DNA from: Dolomedes plantarius
Lineage: Eukaryota; Arthropoda; Arachnida; Araneae; Dolomedidae
DNA length: 64,000 nt
NCBI GenBank assembly: GCA_907164885.2
Contig: OU015500.1
Location: 48,856,033 to 48,920,032, forward strand
Direction of reading: 5' to 3'
Shown here: piece by piece, positions 22,870 through 34,309 of the stretch
Numbering within the stretch: position 1 is the stretch's first letter
How the letters are laid out: every line of letters begins with the position of its first letter
Notes under the pieces: model-generated
What the model saw: only the letters and a program-made list of their open reading frames with translations
The model's database searches: none
What the model was told of the DNA's origin: nothing
Translations under genes and position numbers: made by a program

Positions 22870-24289
22870 AAAATGTATATTCTATGTCCATATTAAACAA
22901 CCATCCAAGAAAAGAAAACTTCCCCTAGATATAGGATTTAGGGATTTGTGACACTGACAACACGTTACACTACTTTTAATTCAGCAAAGAAAAAAAACTG
23001 TAGCAGTTTTAAGAATTCCTGTTTGGGAGAGTGAAAATGGAATACTCAGCACTTTGAAAACACAAGCATTAATTACAAAAAAATAACTTAATGGAATTGC
23101 AATTCAATGTTCAACTCCTTTGTTTCGTAAAGGGCACATTAGAATTTTTTTAAAAAAGGTTTTAATTTTTTTAAACTTATATACAGAATTTTAATCATAC
23201 AATATGTATTTAAAATTTTGACATCGTATAAAGTGATTGATATACATAATTCCAAATTAGGTCACAAGAGTAGATTATTAGTTTTTATAGAACATTTTTT
23301 ATGAATTTTATAGCATAGTTGATGCCAACGATTCATATATAGTTTTTATATTTTGCAGACATGTGCTAGCGCAAAATTAAAATCTATTCTAAAATGAACT
23401 GACACATAAAATTTTAACTAGTACTTTTAAGGAATTTTCGTATGGCTAAAATGAACGAGCTAGTGGATGATAAAAGGATATCCTAATATTATATTCTTCG
23501 GCCCTTTTAAATTGTTAAACTTCTTACAGACATTTATGCAAAATTTAAAAATCTGATAGCGAATAGGAATTTTTATGTTCATGAATTCCGCACGGAAATA
23601 ATGCAATTTTCGATAAAAGATTATTTTGTGATCCAAAAATATGTCTACTTGATAGAAAAATGATCTATATATGATTGTTTTAGCATTACTTAGATTTTGC
23701 ATCAATTAATCGTTACTTTAAAACCAATAGCTCAAGTAAACAGTGCAATACAAATTGTATATCTTATATATTACTGATAAAATCACTCTTTTCACAAGCC
23801 CATTTTACTCAGAATAAAGCTCTTATAAAAGTATAACTATGCAAAAACAAATCATTAATTTAGTATTTAATATACCTGCAAAATCTGACCCGAATAGACT
23901 TCATGCATGTTGAAGGATATATGCATCATTTAACCTGCACAGTGTTACGACTGCACTTGTGAAGCTAATAAGGGCAAAAAGTCGATGTATTATAACACTA
24001 AAGTGAATTTCACTTCTAAAAGAAATTCCACATCATAACAATTGAAAGTCGTGCGCTTTCAAACACCTCGCTGCGTTCACTCACAGATGTATCCATTTAA
24101 GCCACATAATAACCTCAGCATACGGTTGCATAGTATAATGAGAAAAGCACTGTCGCTTTCAGGAAGGAGAAAGGCAGATTAGCTAGCATGCATAGATAAT
24201 GAAATTCTTACACTCCTGGCCGATTATAATCCGTCATCAGCTTCTTGGCTTTGCGGAAGGAACTCCTTAGGACACTCATCTATGTGGAA
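22870..24289. other. AT-rich non-coding stretch
   Basis: No gene or transposon boundary is recognised. The minus-strand frame at 23460-23705 is AT-driven, with no domain. Confidence 0.5.
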
Positions 24290-24799
24290 TTGTAATAAAA
24301 TACACCATAAACTCGATCCGGGAGATGACACGATTGCTTTGGCACAGCGATGGTGAGAAAAAACGATCCAAAATGGCTAGAAAGCTACGACATCGGCCGG
24401 GTCACTTGTTGAGCACAATACACCTGACCAATGGGGGTTTGAAAGGCGCCCCGAGGAAAGGTGAGTCATCGCAGGTACACCATTTCTTGTTTTTTTTTTC
24501 CCTCTCTCTGTTCCTTTTCGCGGCGGGAGGCAACGAAGGTCGACCGTGAATAGGGGAAACTGCGAGGGGAAGGTACTGCTTGAAATGCTAGATGCGTACA
24601 AATCGCGCAGGTCGAGTCCTCATTTTGTCACGATTTCCTATAACCTGATTCGGCTGGAAGAGACGGATGACGGCATAATCGGTGTCACTAGTGGCCGAGA
24701 AATTACGATACATTGTAAAGTAAGAGTGACAGAAGATAAGTGTATTATTCTACTGTGCTTCCATTCCGATAGCACAGATAATGGATATCGATACACATA
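24290..24799 (+). other. GC-richer island with strong splice donor; possible promoter or first exon
   Basis: This block is clearly less AT-rich than its surroundings and has many CpGs. CCAAAATGGCTAG (about 24368) resembles a YY1-type site. GAGGAAAG|GTGAGT (donor at 24461) is an excellent splice donor on the plus strand, and the sequence upstream is open from 24325. Together these would suit a promoter with a first exon. No recognisable protein is encoded and no acceptor is assigned, so this is inference. The right edge is cut by a MITE. Confidence 0.35.
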
Positions 24800-25067
24800 C
24801 AGTCGAAAACCCTTTTATAGCGAACCCGGTATACAACGAACAAAATTTTGGTCCCGCCGTTTTCCTATTGTACGTAATTGAATTAGTATTGTGTCAGTTT
24901 AATGTAATCGATTTTAGTAGATTTAATTCTTTAATGATCATTTTTAATAGGAGTTATAGATTTTGTGAACTCTAGCATTTTTCTTAAAGGTTCGGATATA
25001 GCGAACCATCGGATAAAGCGAACAAAACCTTTGGTCCCTTGAAGTTCGTTTTAACGGGGTTCGATTG
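24800..25067 (+). mobile_element. Pogo/Tigger-like MITE, internally deleted copy
   Basis: This 268-bp copy is flanked by TA. Its termini are CAGTCGAAAACCCTTTTATA and GGGGTTCGATTG. It matches the short subfamily except for a deletion of about 49 bp between CATTTTTAATAG and GAGTTATA. It is non-coding. Confidence 0.9.
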
Positions 25068-25069
25068 TA

Positions 25070-27289
25070 TAGATAGATTTCGGTAGCACAGAACTCTTGA
25101 AAAGTTGCTTCAAAGAGAATATTTACTACCTCTAGGCACAACATCAGCATCATAACAAAAAACTTATTAGCATTACAAAAGAACGCTCAAAAATATGTAT
25201 TAATTTTCACTTAAGAAGCTTAAAAACCACTAGCATAGTTGCCTGAGGTCAACAGAACGAGTTAAAATGAATAAATTGCTTATAGGGGACAGTCAGTTTT
25301 CAAAAACATATATCTTTATTTTCAATGCTTTCTTTTGAGGCTTCTCCATATAACTATGGAGCTCATTAGCTCAAGTAACAATGATTTAAATTTGATGTTA
25401 ATATATTAAAAATATATTCATTTATTAAAACTTACAGCATTTAAAAAAAATATATCATGAATTTAATTTAATATGCTCTACGCACATTTTTTTTTTCAGT
25501 ATAATTAAGGAAAACTTATTTATGAGATACTCTCCGTACCCTAGAATTAAAGTTAATATTTATTGTAAAATTTCACTGAATTTATAAAGGAAAAAAAACT
25601 GTTTTCATCATTTAAAACTTTTCTTTTTTCAGTTCCAAATCAGCATCGAATTGTGTTTAAATTTTACACTAGTTACATCTGCTTCACAATTATATTTGCA
25701 AACAGTAATTTAATGTTGTACATAACATATATATATATAAAATCAACTTGAGTGGACTATGATCATTAGAATTTCTTATGGGATGTGTCAAACATATGAA
25801 GACCTGTTCACATTTTATCTTTCTGTTGATTTCTCCCCTAATATGACAATTTCCGAATTTTATTAATATTTTAAGGATATTCAAGAGATGGCATTTTTTC
25901 ATCAGGCATGCGCAAAAAACTAACACAAACGTAAAAAAATCACTAAATGGTATATCTAATCAGAATTACAGCTTTAAAAATATTTTAAATTAGGTAAACG
26001 TATGATGACGAACCTTGTTTCTTTTTGCATCTTCTCACTTCAGAGCTGCCGTATTCTTACAAATCAAGTTCTACTGTGCAACGTTTTTACTTTATTAAAT
26101 TAATGGAAAAAAACCTCTCTCTATTTTAGAATTAAATAGATTCACGTTAAGCAGTACTTGTAGACGATGAATGTGAAAATGAAAACTGGTAGCTCAAAAC
26201 CACAAAAAGGTAAATAGATGTTTGTGAAAACAACTTTTAGAGTATTACAGAAGTATAATACTTTCAAAATCTTTCCACCACTACGAAGGTTGAATTCTTG
26301 ACATACAAATAAATTGAAACTATAAAAGAATACTGCTTAATAAATCTCAACTTAACAGTTTTGTAAGCTTTACAAAAAACAAAAAACAAATTACATTGCG
26401 AAATATAATTAACACTTTGATACTAAATATACACATTAATATTTCAGTAATATTTGTTTATAGGCGCACTAAAAACGAATTTAATCGGCGAAAAACTCTA
26501 TGTCTCAGAGACGTCAATGTTAACAATGGCAGAATAAAGAAATGACGAATCCCAAACATCTTTGGGGTTAAACAGTAATTCATATTAAAGAGCAAACAAA
26601 ATGCTTAATAATTTGATTAAATCCTAAATGTATGACTAACTCTTCTTTTGGCCTGAATATTTCTACAATTCTCTCCAATTTATTTGCAGTTCTTTAACCT
26701 TTCGAATTCCAAAAACACCCACGTGGTTTTGTTTTCTTACAGGCAAACTGCCCACTGAAGAAACGTTGATTCCTTACATATATCAGGGGAAAAAGACCGA
26801 AGTTCTTTGATCCTGTGTTTATACATTTAATTCGTAGAATTGCGACAACTCATCATAGAACTTTAAGTTCTAAAAATATTGGAACAGACCTGCGGAATAA
26901 TCCTGTTTTTCCCCCCGGAAAGTTGACCCCCAAATGATTTTTATATTACAACTCTCTTACTGCATCGCCGACTGGCTAGGGAGCTGGCAATCTGTACTAG
27001 AGGCTGCTGGTTAGAGTACAAGCTATTACTCCGCAATTTGAATAAGGAAAATTTTCTTCAAACTTTAATTTCCTCCTCTTTGAAATATTTTCTCATAATT
27101 TGGTTTTTGTTAACTTTTAAACTGGCCAAAAATATGGCTAATAAAAACGGGAAAGATGTTTTGCTTGGTTGCAAATTTATACCTTGGAAAACAGACTTCA
27201 GAAATGAGCATTTAAACATTTCAGATTATACAGCACATCACGGCAGTTAATATTCCAAAAGATATAATAGTTCCAATAGGTAATATAGT
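25070..27289. other. AT-rich non-coding stretch
   Basis: No gene or element is recognised. Short open frames such as 25690-25926 (minus) and 27038-27250 (plus) have no domains and no codon character distinct from the AT-rich background. Confidence 0.5.
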
Positions 27290-27640
27290 GTTTAAAATTT
27301 CCTTTCAATTGTAACTGCAGATGTGTATTTCTCCCCATCTGTTTCTTGCAAACACTGCGTTTTCTTAGAAACCATTGTCAATCGGCAGAAAAACACCTGT
27401 TCGACTCTTCCTTGGGACAAATGCCGATATTTGGCGAAAAGTGGGGGATGTTTGGTGACAATCTCTTCCTTTCTCGTTGACCTTCGCTTTAACGTTCCAC
27501 CCCTCATCAAAAAAGAACTCTCCCCGAGTGACGAGTTTCTCAGGGATCTTCTCTTCAGAGGTGACCAGTAGCACGGATGTTCGATAGCTGCTCGGATCGG
27601 AATCGGCTCTAAAGTGTAGGCCACAGTCTAATCAAGCCTG
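27290..27640. other. Mixed-composition block with open frames on both strands, unidentified
   Basis: This stretch is GC-richer than its flanks. It is open for 110 codons on the minus strand (27292-27624) and 82 on the plus strand (27323-27571). Neither product resembles a known family, and I see no convincing splice sites. It could be a degenerate transposon piece, an exon or regulatory DNA. Confidence 0.25.
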
Positions 27641-27748
27641 GTGTTGCAAAAGAGGACTGTAAAGCTCCAAAACCAACTAACTAATCTCTTGATGTATGTG
27701 ATTATGAACAGCATTGAATTACTATACTATGTGCTGAATATTTTAGAC

Positions 27749-28422
27749 CAGGGATTACCAACGGGATCCAGGTAGACCCCTTGGAGGTCGATGGAAGTTT
27801 AAAGGAGTCTATAGTATTCCAGGGGTCTATTGGGGGTATATGATAAATTTTTCTGCTTTAAAATTTAATTTAATTTTTTAGGAATGTAATTATTAGATAA
27901 TAATATCCGTTTTAATGTGTATAAATACAGATTTGCATAGGGCGGAGTGATCCACGCATCAAAAGTCGAATGTCATGACGCTTTTGTATATGCCTCCAAT
28001 GCCGCCCTCGGCTTTTATTTGTGTACCAACACTAGGCAAAACAGGGGAAATCTACTGCACCTTAAACAGCACATGGATCCTCCCGATGCAACCAATCAGA
28101 AGCAGTTTCGTTTTTCTCTTGGCGATGTTTGTGCAATTATAATCTGTTTCTGAAATATTGTTTATATTTGTGAAATTAAAAATGAAAATAGTGCAAAAAT
28201 AATAAAACACAAACCTAATGAACCACTTTTTCTAATTTATTGTTCACATTCTTAATCAAATTGTTATCTTTAAGTGTTTTATGCGCAATTATTAGTATTA
28301 TTATTATGTTGTATGCTGTATATTATAGAGAAAAATGTGAGGGGGTCGATGACGAAAATCATCGACCCCCGAAATCATCGAATTCTTTTAAAAGGGGTCG
28401 ATGTAGGAAAAAGGTAATTCTG
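27749..28422. mobile_element. hAT-like non-autonomous element with subterminal hairpin
   Basis: The left end is CAGGGATTACCAACGGGATC; the right end on the other strand is CAGAATTACCTTTTTCCTAC. Both continue into a (TAGACCCC / TCGACCCC) motif, a layout common in hAT elements. The right side holds a perfect 12-bp hairpin, GGGGGTCGATGA / TCATCGACCCCC (28341-28370). No matching 8-bp target duplication was found, so the boundaries are less certain. No transposase is recognised. Confidence 0.5.
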
Positions 28423-29843
28423 TAAACGGGATGACCTAATATGAGGATGGCATTTAAAATTATTAGACTCACCCAGATGAGTTTGTAGCGCAAACTCATC
28501 TGAGAGCATACTACGCTAAATAGTGCTTTTGATATCAAATATATCAACTGACTTCCATTTCCTCTTTTAACGAACTCATGTAATATTCTTTCAGACGCGT
28601 AGCAAAGCTGAAATACCACAACACTGGCTACGTACAGGCAATTTTTCCAACAAATGGAGAGGAGAGCTGCGGGGGCACATTTACCCCACAAAGTGAAACA
28701 AAAATTCAATCTCTCACCTTACTTATTCCGGCAAAGTTTTGCGAAGTACTCAGAGCAAATCTCATCTTCCTGTACACCTGAGACTTGAAAGCTTCCGAAA
28801 TTTTAAGCCCCCCGACAAAATATGCCACGGATTACTTCATTTATTATTCAGGGAGGCGCTCCGTTAAATTTACCCAAGTGATATTCAGGAATTTAATATT
28901 TGCCTTCCATGCAGAGGAGATATGCATAATTTATACGGAGTATTATTACGGGTATCGAGATGCGATATTATGATATCGTGCAAGTACATAATGCGAAAGC
29001 AAGCACGCATTAAGCAGATGCATCTTGAAGATCACGTAAGATAAAAACGAGTCAGTAGAGTGCTTTTAGTCTAGAATCATAATGAACATTTTTGAAAACA
29101 CAGTTTGTATTATAAATAAAATTAGGATAACATAACCATGAAAATGAGGTAATATTTTTTTTCCACGATGGGTAAATTCGTTTCCATTAGTAAATAAATA
29201 TTAATACAAATATGTTTTTCAGATATTTCTCATAAACTGCTTTGGACTTTCCTTTGGAATTACATGCTATTCTGGCCACCGTCATATTTAATGTATACCT
29301 TCTTAATACTCATTTTGAGCTTATCTATTACGGAAACACTGTTAGGGAAGGAGCATGAGAAAAAGATGCATCTTTTTTCATGGGTCCATACATTTTTAAA
29401 AATTAAAACCCTTTTCAAATAAAATAAAATAAAATAAACTGCCATTCCCTCTACACTCGTATATGATGTTTTGGTCACAGCCATTTTAATAAAAGAGGCA
29501 TTTCAAATAATTTCGAAGGCAAAATAGGAGTAATAAAAAATAAAGATTGGAGAGAAGCATGTGAAGAGGGTGGATTGATCTGAAAAAGTGAGTGTATGTG
29601 TGTGTGGGGGAGGGGGGATCGATTGGAAATTGCTTTGCTGTAACAGCTTTGACGAAGCGTATGTGAAGGGGTATTTGAAAAACGTAAATTATAGCTTGAA
29701 CTTTTCCTTAAGAAAGATCCTCAAACACTTTTAGGAGGTCTTGAACACAAAATTTCATTTGTTTCATTTATGTGCATTCTGATGTAATATTTTTCCCCTG
29801 TCAAATGCGTTTAAATATGAGGATCATTAGATATATATAAAGT
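28423..29843. other. Non-coding stretch
   Basis: No gene is accepted. The minus-strand 116-codon frame at 28359-28709 has hydrophobic stretches but overlaps the hAT-like terminus and matches nothing I recognise. A short (AAAAT)n run lies near 29418-29438. Confidence 0.45.
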
Positions 29844-29930
29844 ACTTGGATAATTTGAAACTTTGTCTAACTGTGAAACTTGGATAATTTGAAACTTTGT
29901 CTAACTGTGAAACTTGGATAATTTAAAGTT
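29844..29930. repeat. Minisatellite, 34-bp unit, about 2.4 copies
   Basis: ACTTGGATAATTTGAAACTT begins units at 29844, 29878 and 29912. The first two units are identical by eye. It is non-coding. Confidence 0.9.
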
Positions 29931-30739
29931 TAAGGCAAGTGCAGTTTTTGATATATATGTGTTGAAGCCAAAAACTCTAGTTGCTTAAGTTTTCCCCTTT
30001 TGTGCATGCGGAAAGGTTTCAAAAGAAGCACCTTCGAGGATTTACAAAAATTTCATAAAAATTCGAAATCTATAAAAAAGATCTATAAAATTAATATTAT
30101 AATAAACGATATGTAACATTTTAATACATAAAATTTAGGCAAAATCAAATAAAATAACTAAAAAATCAATTGAAGTATAAATTATAAAAAATATTTTATT
30201 GGTATTTATTAATATTTTGTTTGAAATTATTAAATACAGTATTAATTAAAAATATAATTTAAATTATAATACATAAAATTCAATATATGTGTATAGAATT
30301 TTTAATCCAATTAAAAGACAAAAAAATTTTCTTCAGAGAAATTTCTGCCGTTGAGAAAATATTTCCGAAACTTTTGCTCTAAACGCAAAATCCTAACGGT
30401 TTGGACGGTGAACAAAATTCATAGAGATATCTAGCAAAGGAATTTTAGTTACATCCTTTAAAAGATTGCAAATTATGATAAATTCCATGCCGGGATAATT
30501 GGTCTTATCAGTACTTACATGCAGCAGAGAATGCAAGCAGCACGGAATCAAAATGTTGTATCTAGTAATATAATTATCGTGAAAACATGTGGTTTTCATT
30601 ATTTGATGCCGAAAGCTACGTAGAAAGTCTTGAGGCAAGGAAAAGAAAAGGTATTTTTTGAGAAATTTGTTTCTCTGGGCTCGATAAAAAACTTAAAAGG
30701 AAAGTAACAGGAAATATTGTAAGAACATATCAGGATTTA
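29931..30739. other. AT-rich non-coding stretch
   Basis: Nothing recognisable is seen. Confidence 0.5.
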
Positions 30740-31172
30740 CATTGATTGCAATTAATTTTTTCACTATCTGTTGACACCGAACCTCAAACACACGGAATGA
30801 GGCAGACAAATATTGTATTTGTTAATTTTTTCCTTTCTGTTGACACCGAACCCCAAACACACTGAATGAGGCAAACAATGTATTTGTTAATTTTTTCCTT
30901 TTTGTTAACACCAACCTCAAACACCCAGAATGAGGCAGACAAATATTGTATTTGTTAATTTTTTCCTTTCTGTTGACACCGAACCCCAAACACACTGAAT
31001 GAGGCAGACAAATATTGTATTTGTTAATTTTTTCCTTTCTGTTGACACCGAACCCCAAACACACAGAATGAGGCAGACAAATATTGAATTTGTTAATTTT
31101 TTCCTTTCTGTTGACACCGAACCCCAAACACACAGAATGAGCCAGACAAATAAATAGTTGTTAATTTTCCTT
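30740..31172. repeat. Minisatellite, 69-bp unit, about 6 copies
   Basis: TTGACACCGAACCCCAAACA recurs at 30771, 30840, about 30904 (variant TTAACACC), 30973, 31042 and 31111. The spacing is 69 bp except for one 64-bp unit. Each unit also holds GAATGAGGCAGACAAATATT and TTGTTAATTTTTTCCTTTCT. Because 69 is a multiple of 3, the minus strand stays open across the array. The resulting repeated peptide is probably an artefact of unit length. Confidence 0.9.
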
Positions 31173-31569
31173 AAAGTCACTGTCAAAATACAAAAATAAC
31201 CTTAACTGAATTTTCAATCGCACAATTAGAAACTTTATCAAAATGAACTTCTTTTAATCAGCTCTCATCCACGTGTCAAATATCACCAGATAAAATTATT
31301 ATGCAAAGTGCTCATTAATTTAAAAATAACCTGCTGACACTTCTTTTGCCTGTGGTGACAGCAACGCTTGTATAGATTACAAAATAAAAAAAAAATAATA
31401 AAAAATTTTAAAAACTTGTCATCCCAGAAATTAATTATTTCTGTGGCAGTGAATTCCAAAATACAGTTACTGAGGAAGGAAACGATATTCGAAAAGAAAT
31501 ACAGAATTATTGTTCGAGATAAAATTTTGACACGAAGCCTTAGAGTGAAAGTACAAATTAATTAATAAG
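31173..31569. other. Non-coding flank of the LTR retrotransposon
   Basis: No gene is recognised. The stretch ends in the 5-bp target duplication AAACA (31570-31574). Confidence 0.5.
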
Positions 31570-31574
31570 AAACA

Positions 31575-32125
31575 TGTCAGACTCTCGTCTCCCATTCCTA
31601 AGTGGAATTGATGAACGGGTGTAATAGCGTCTTCAATAAGCATCAAAAGAAGCGCAAACAGGTGTCGAGAGCCATACACCTTTGGAAACCCTTGACAATA
31701 GGAGGTAGCGAATTCATTTAGAATGATTAAGGAAACACAGCGGCGCACGTCACCTAAGGTAGGAACGGTGGACAATGAAACCGACAATAGGTGGTCTGCG
31801 TATCGTGGATAAAAAAGGCCGATTGTCGTTCGAGAAGGGGAAGAGGAGGCATAAAAGACAGACGCGAGTAACGAACGGAGGAATGGAGTCGGACTGTTGA
31901 AGGGTCAACACGCTTACAGGAGACGGGGAGCTCGTCGGACTTTGAAAGAATGAGCCCCGGCTCTCACGAGTATTTTTAACGTTCGTCGGAACGAAACTTT
32001 GTAAATGACGTATTTAACCAAGATTTTAATATGTTAATAAACCTCATGAAATAAGAGTTGACTCTACAATTATAATTCCTTCTACATGACAATGATTTGT
32101 CGGATCACGACTATAAAGGTTAACA
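31575..32125 (+). repeat. 5' LTR (551 bp)
   Basis: The LTR begins TGTCAGACTCTC and ends GGTTAACA, giving TG...CA termini. Its start is set by the TSD AAACA immediately upstream, because the 3' LTR lacks this portion. A TATA-like CATAAAAGACAG lies at about 31850 and a polyadenylation signal AATAAA at 32036-32041. The second half (31861-32125) is identical to 35096-35360. Confidence 0.8.
31850..31858 (+). promoter_or_regulatory. TATA-like box of the LTR promoter
   Basis: CATAAAAGA in the U3 region of the 5' LTR is placed where a retrotransposon promoter is expected, upstream of the part shared with the 3' LTR. This is pattern-based; no start site is shown. Confidence 0.45.
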
Positions 32126-32126
32126 T

Positions 32127-32144
32127 TGGCGTAGTCGAATTAAA
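32127..32144 (+). other. Primer-binding site of the LTR retrotransposon
   Basis: TGGCGTAGTCGAATTAAA starts one base after the LTR end. TGG pairs with the universal CCA of a tRNA 3' end, and the position is canonical. The tRNA species is not assigned. Confidence 0.65.
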
Positions 32145-32830
32145 GAACGTGGGAGGACCCCAGCGATACGGAAGGTATCAGAAAAAGATGATCTAGAGTA
32201 CGAGAGTGGTGATAGATCTTCAAGGAGAAGCAGTTTCAAGAGAAGTTGGATTCCGAACGAGTCTACTGGGCACGACTTCAGCGACAGATATTTACTCGGC
32301 AACTGGTCAAGAAACAGGAGAAATTCAAGGTCGGAGTAAAGTGTGCATCAACGACGTGGTTATATACTGAACTCTCTTGAACTGTGATCAAAGTGCGGCA
32401 GCGGAGAAAGATTAGAGTGACAGTTTTTCATCGAGGTGAAAAAGGGGTAAGGGATTCTATCTTTTCTCCCTGTGTATGAGATAGCGGTAGTAATTAGTTG
32501 AAGGAATCTAATTATTGTTGATAAATTTTGAAGTGTTGATTCATGTGTATAATGATGGAAGTAATTTGTTGAGTTATTGAATTTTGGAAAATGGAATAAT
32601 AATTTAAAAGTGAAAAAGTGTTATTTTGTATAACGGGAAATGTGTACAAGTGTTCGTACTAGTTATTAGTGGAAGTGATTTATAATTGTAGTAGTTAAAT
32701 GCTCTTAGAATTATCATAATTGTGGAAATAAATAGTTCAAGATAAGTATAGTTGGTTAAATTTTGTTATAGTTGTAAAAGTGAATTTGTACTTGTTTGCT
32801 GCATTTGTGATTAAGTGGTATAAGCTAAAA

Positions 32831-34309
32831 ATGGCATTCATAGGGAAGGGGCGGAAAGCCGATTTAATTTTGTTAGCTACAGAGTTAACAGGGATTTGTC
32901 CGTCTTCGGAGAACAGGACATACACTGATCTTAAGGAAATGATATTAGGAAGTGAGAAATATCAGGAAGAGTCCGCTAAGGAACGGTTATTTGCCATAAT
33001 TAATGAGAGATTAGAAAAAGAAAAAAGTGAAGAGAGAGATAGACAGGAAAGAGAGAAACAAAGAGAAATAATGTTAAAATTGAAAGAATTAGAAGTTGAA
33101 GAATTGAGGATGAGGGCAGGTAAAAGACTTTCAAGTTTTAGGGTCAGAGAAAGTATTGGAAGGGTTAATAATAATTTCGAAGGAGTGTTGAAAGAGGAAA
33201 AAAGGGTTATTCTTGAACCACTAGTTAACACAGATAAGGTATGTGCCAAAATTGACCGGAAAAAGGAGGATAAAAGATGTTTTGTCTGTAATAGTAAAGA
33301 CCATTTGAAATATCAGTGCCCCAAAAGAGTTCAAAATCTCAGAAATAGAGGGGATCAGAGGGGAGATAAATTTGAGATGGAATTTAACAGAGGCGAAATT
33401 ATTCAACCTGAGAATAAAATTGAAACCCAACAGGAAAGGGAAGTGAGAGATGTAATTACTCAAGGAAAGGAGGTCCTGGAAGGGGTAGCATGTTATCAAA
33501 GGCATTTGAGTAACAGTATAGATCAGATATTAGAGGAGGAGTTGATTATTCCTTCTAATATGTTCGAAATTGTAAGGGATACAGAGGAGGAGATGGCTAG
33601 TTCCCCGAATAGATTTGAAAGCGCAAGAGACACAGGTGAGGAGATGAACTATAAGGGAGGAGGTAATGAATTAAGTCCCAATGAGAATGTAGATGAGGTG
33701 CGAGAAATTGATAAACTTTTGGATGGGGAATTAAGTCTCAATGAGAATTTAGATGAGGTGCGAGAAATTGATAAAATTTTGGATGGGGAATTAAGTCTCA
33801 ATGAGAATTTAGATGAGGTGAGAGAAATTGATAAAATTTTGGATGGGGAAGTAAGTCTCAGTGAGAAGTTAGATGAGGTGAGAGAAATTGATAAAATTTT
33901 GGATGGGGAATTAAGTCTCAGTGAGAATTTAGATGAGGTGAGAGAAATGGATAAAATTTTGGATGGGGAATTAAGTCTCAATGAGAATTTGGATGAGGTA
34001 CGAGAAATTAGAGTTTCAACGGAAAAAGAGAGGAAAGATCAAATTGATATGTTAAGGAATAAAGGGTTAGAGGAAACTAATAATGAGAATGGAAATAATC
34101 AAAGGGAAACACGAAACGAAGAATTAAATGCCCAGGGAAGCTCTAGCGATACGGGTAGGAAACAGACGCAAAGTATGGAAGAAAACACTTCCACAGAAAA
34201 GGGTGATTTTGAACCGACACTAGATCACAAATTCACCACAAAGGAGTCAATGAGAGATAGTGAAATAATAAAGCCAAAAACCCATTCGTATTTATTTAAG
34301 GTCCCGTAA
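32831..34309 (+). CDS. Gag-like protein with zinc knuckle and 20-residue acidic repeats
   Basis: The product is a 492-residue nucleocapsid-type structural protein of an LTR retrotransposon. The start ATG at 32831 (MAFIGKGRKADLILLATELT) is preferred over an in-frame ATG 17 codons upstream because this opening matches Gags common in spider gypsy elements. Residues about 50-96 are a highly charged helix, likely coiled coil. A CCHC knuckle, CFVCNSKDHLKYQC (CX2CX4HX4C), occupies residues 150-163 and should bind RNA. Residues about 281-393 are six tandem acidic repeats (NENLDEVREIDKILDGE type). A polar tail follows. The stretch between helix and knuckle is too short for a normal capsid, and no protease motif follows. 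The frame is unbroken. Confidence 0.8.
   Translation: MAFIGKGRKADLILLATELTGICPSSENRTYTDLKEMILGSEKYQEESAKERLFAIINERLEKEKSEERDRQEREKQREIMLKLKELEVEELRMRAGKRLSSFRVRESIGRVNNNFEGVLKEEKRVILEPLVNTDKVCAKIDRKKEDKRCFVCNSKDHLKYQCPKRVQNLRNRGDQRGDKFEMEFNRGEIIQPENKIETQQEREVRDVITQGKEVLEGVACYQRHLSNSIDQILEEELIIPSNMFEIVRDTEEEMASSPNRFESARDTGEEMNYKGGGNELSPNENVDEVREIDKLLDGELSLNENLDEVREIDKILDGELSLNENLDEVREIDKILDGEVSLSEKLDEVREIDKILDGELSLSENLDEVREMDKILDGELSLNENLDEVREIRVSTEKERKDQIDMLRNKGLEETNNENGNNQRETRNEELNAQGSSSDTGRKQTQSMEENTSTEKGDFEPTLDHKFTTKESMRDSEIIKPKTHSYLFKVP
33671..34010 (+). repeat. In-frame 60-bp tandem repeat, 6 units, within the Gag-like ORF
   Basis: Units of exactly 60 bp start with TTAAGTCTCAATGAGAAT (variants CCC, AGT) at 33671, 33731, 33791, 33851, 33911 and 33971; the sixth is incomplete. 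They encode 20-residue acidic repeats. High similarity between units suggests recent expansion by slippage or unequal exchange. Confidence 0.95.

Noticed and set aside
24546..24881. 111-codon frame as a host gene
   Set aside because: Its last third is read from the terminus of a pogo-like MITE, so the frame as a whole is not a conserved gene.
28359..28709. 116-codon hydrophobic minus-strand frame
   Set aside because: It overlaps the end of an hAT-like element and matches no known membrane protein family.
30822..31186. Two repeated-peptide frames on the minus strand
   Set aside because: They follow from a 69-bp minisatellite unit divisible by three. Different phases are open and no start context or domain is seen.
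33649..33981. 110-codon minus-strand frame with Leu/Ser repeats
   Set aside because: It is the shadow of the in-frame tandem repeat in the Gag-like ORF on the plus strand.
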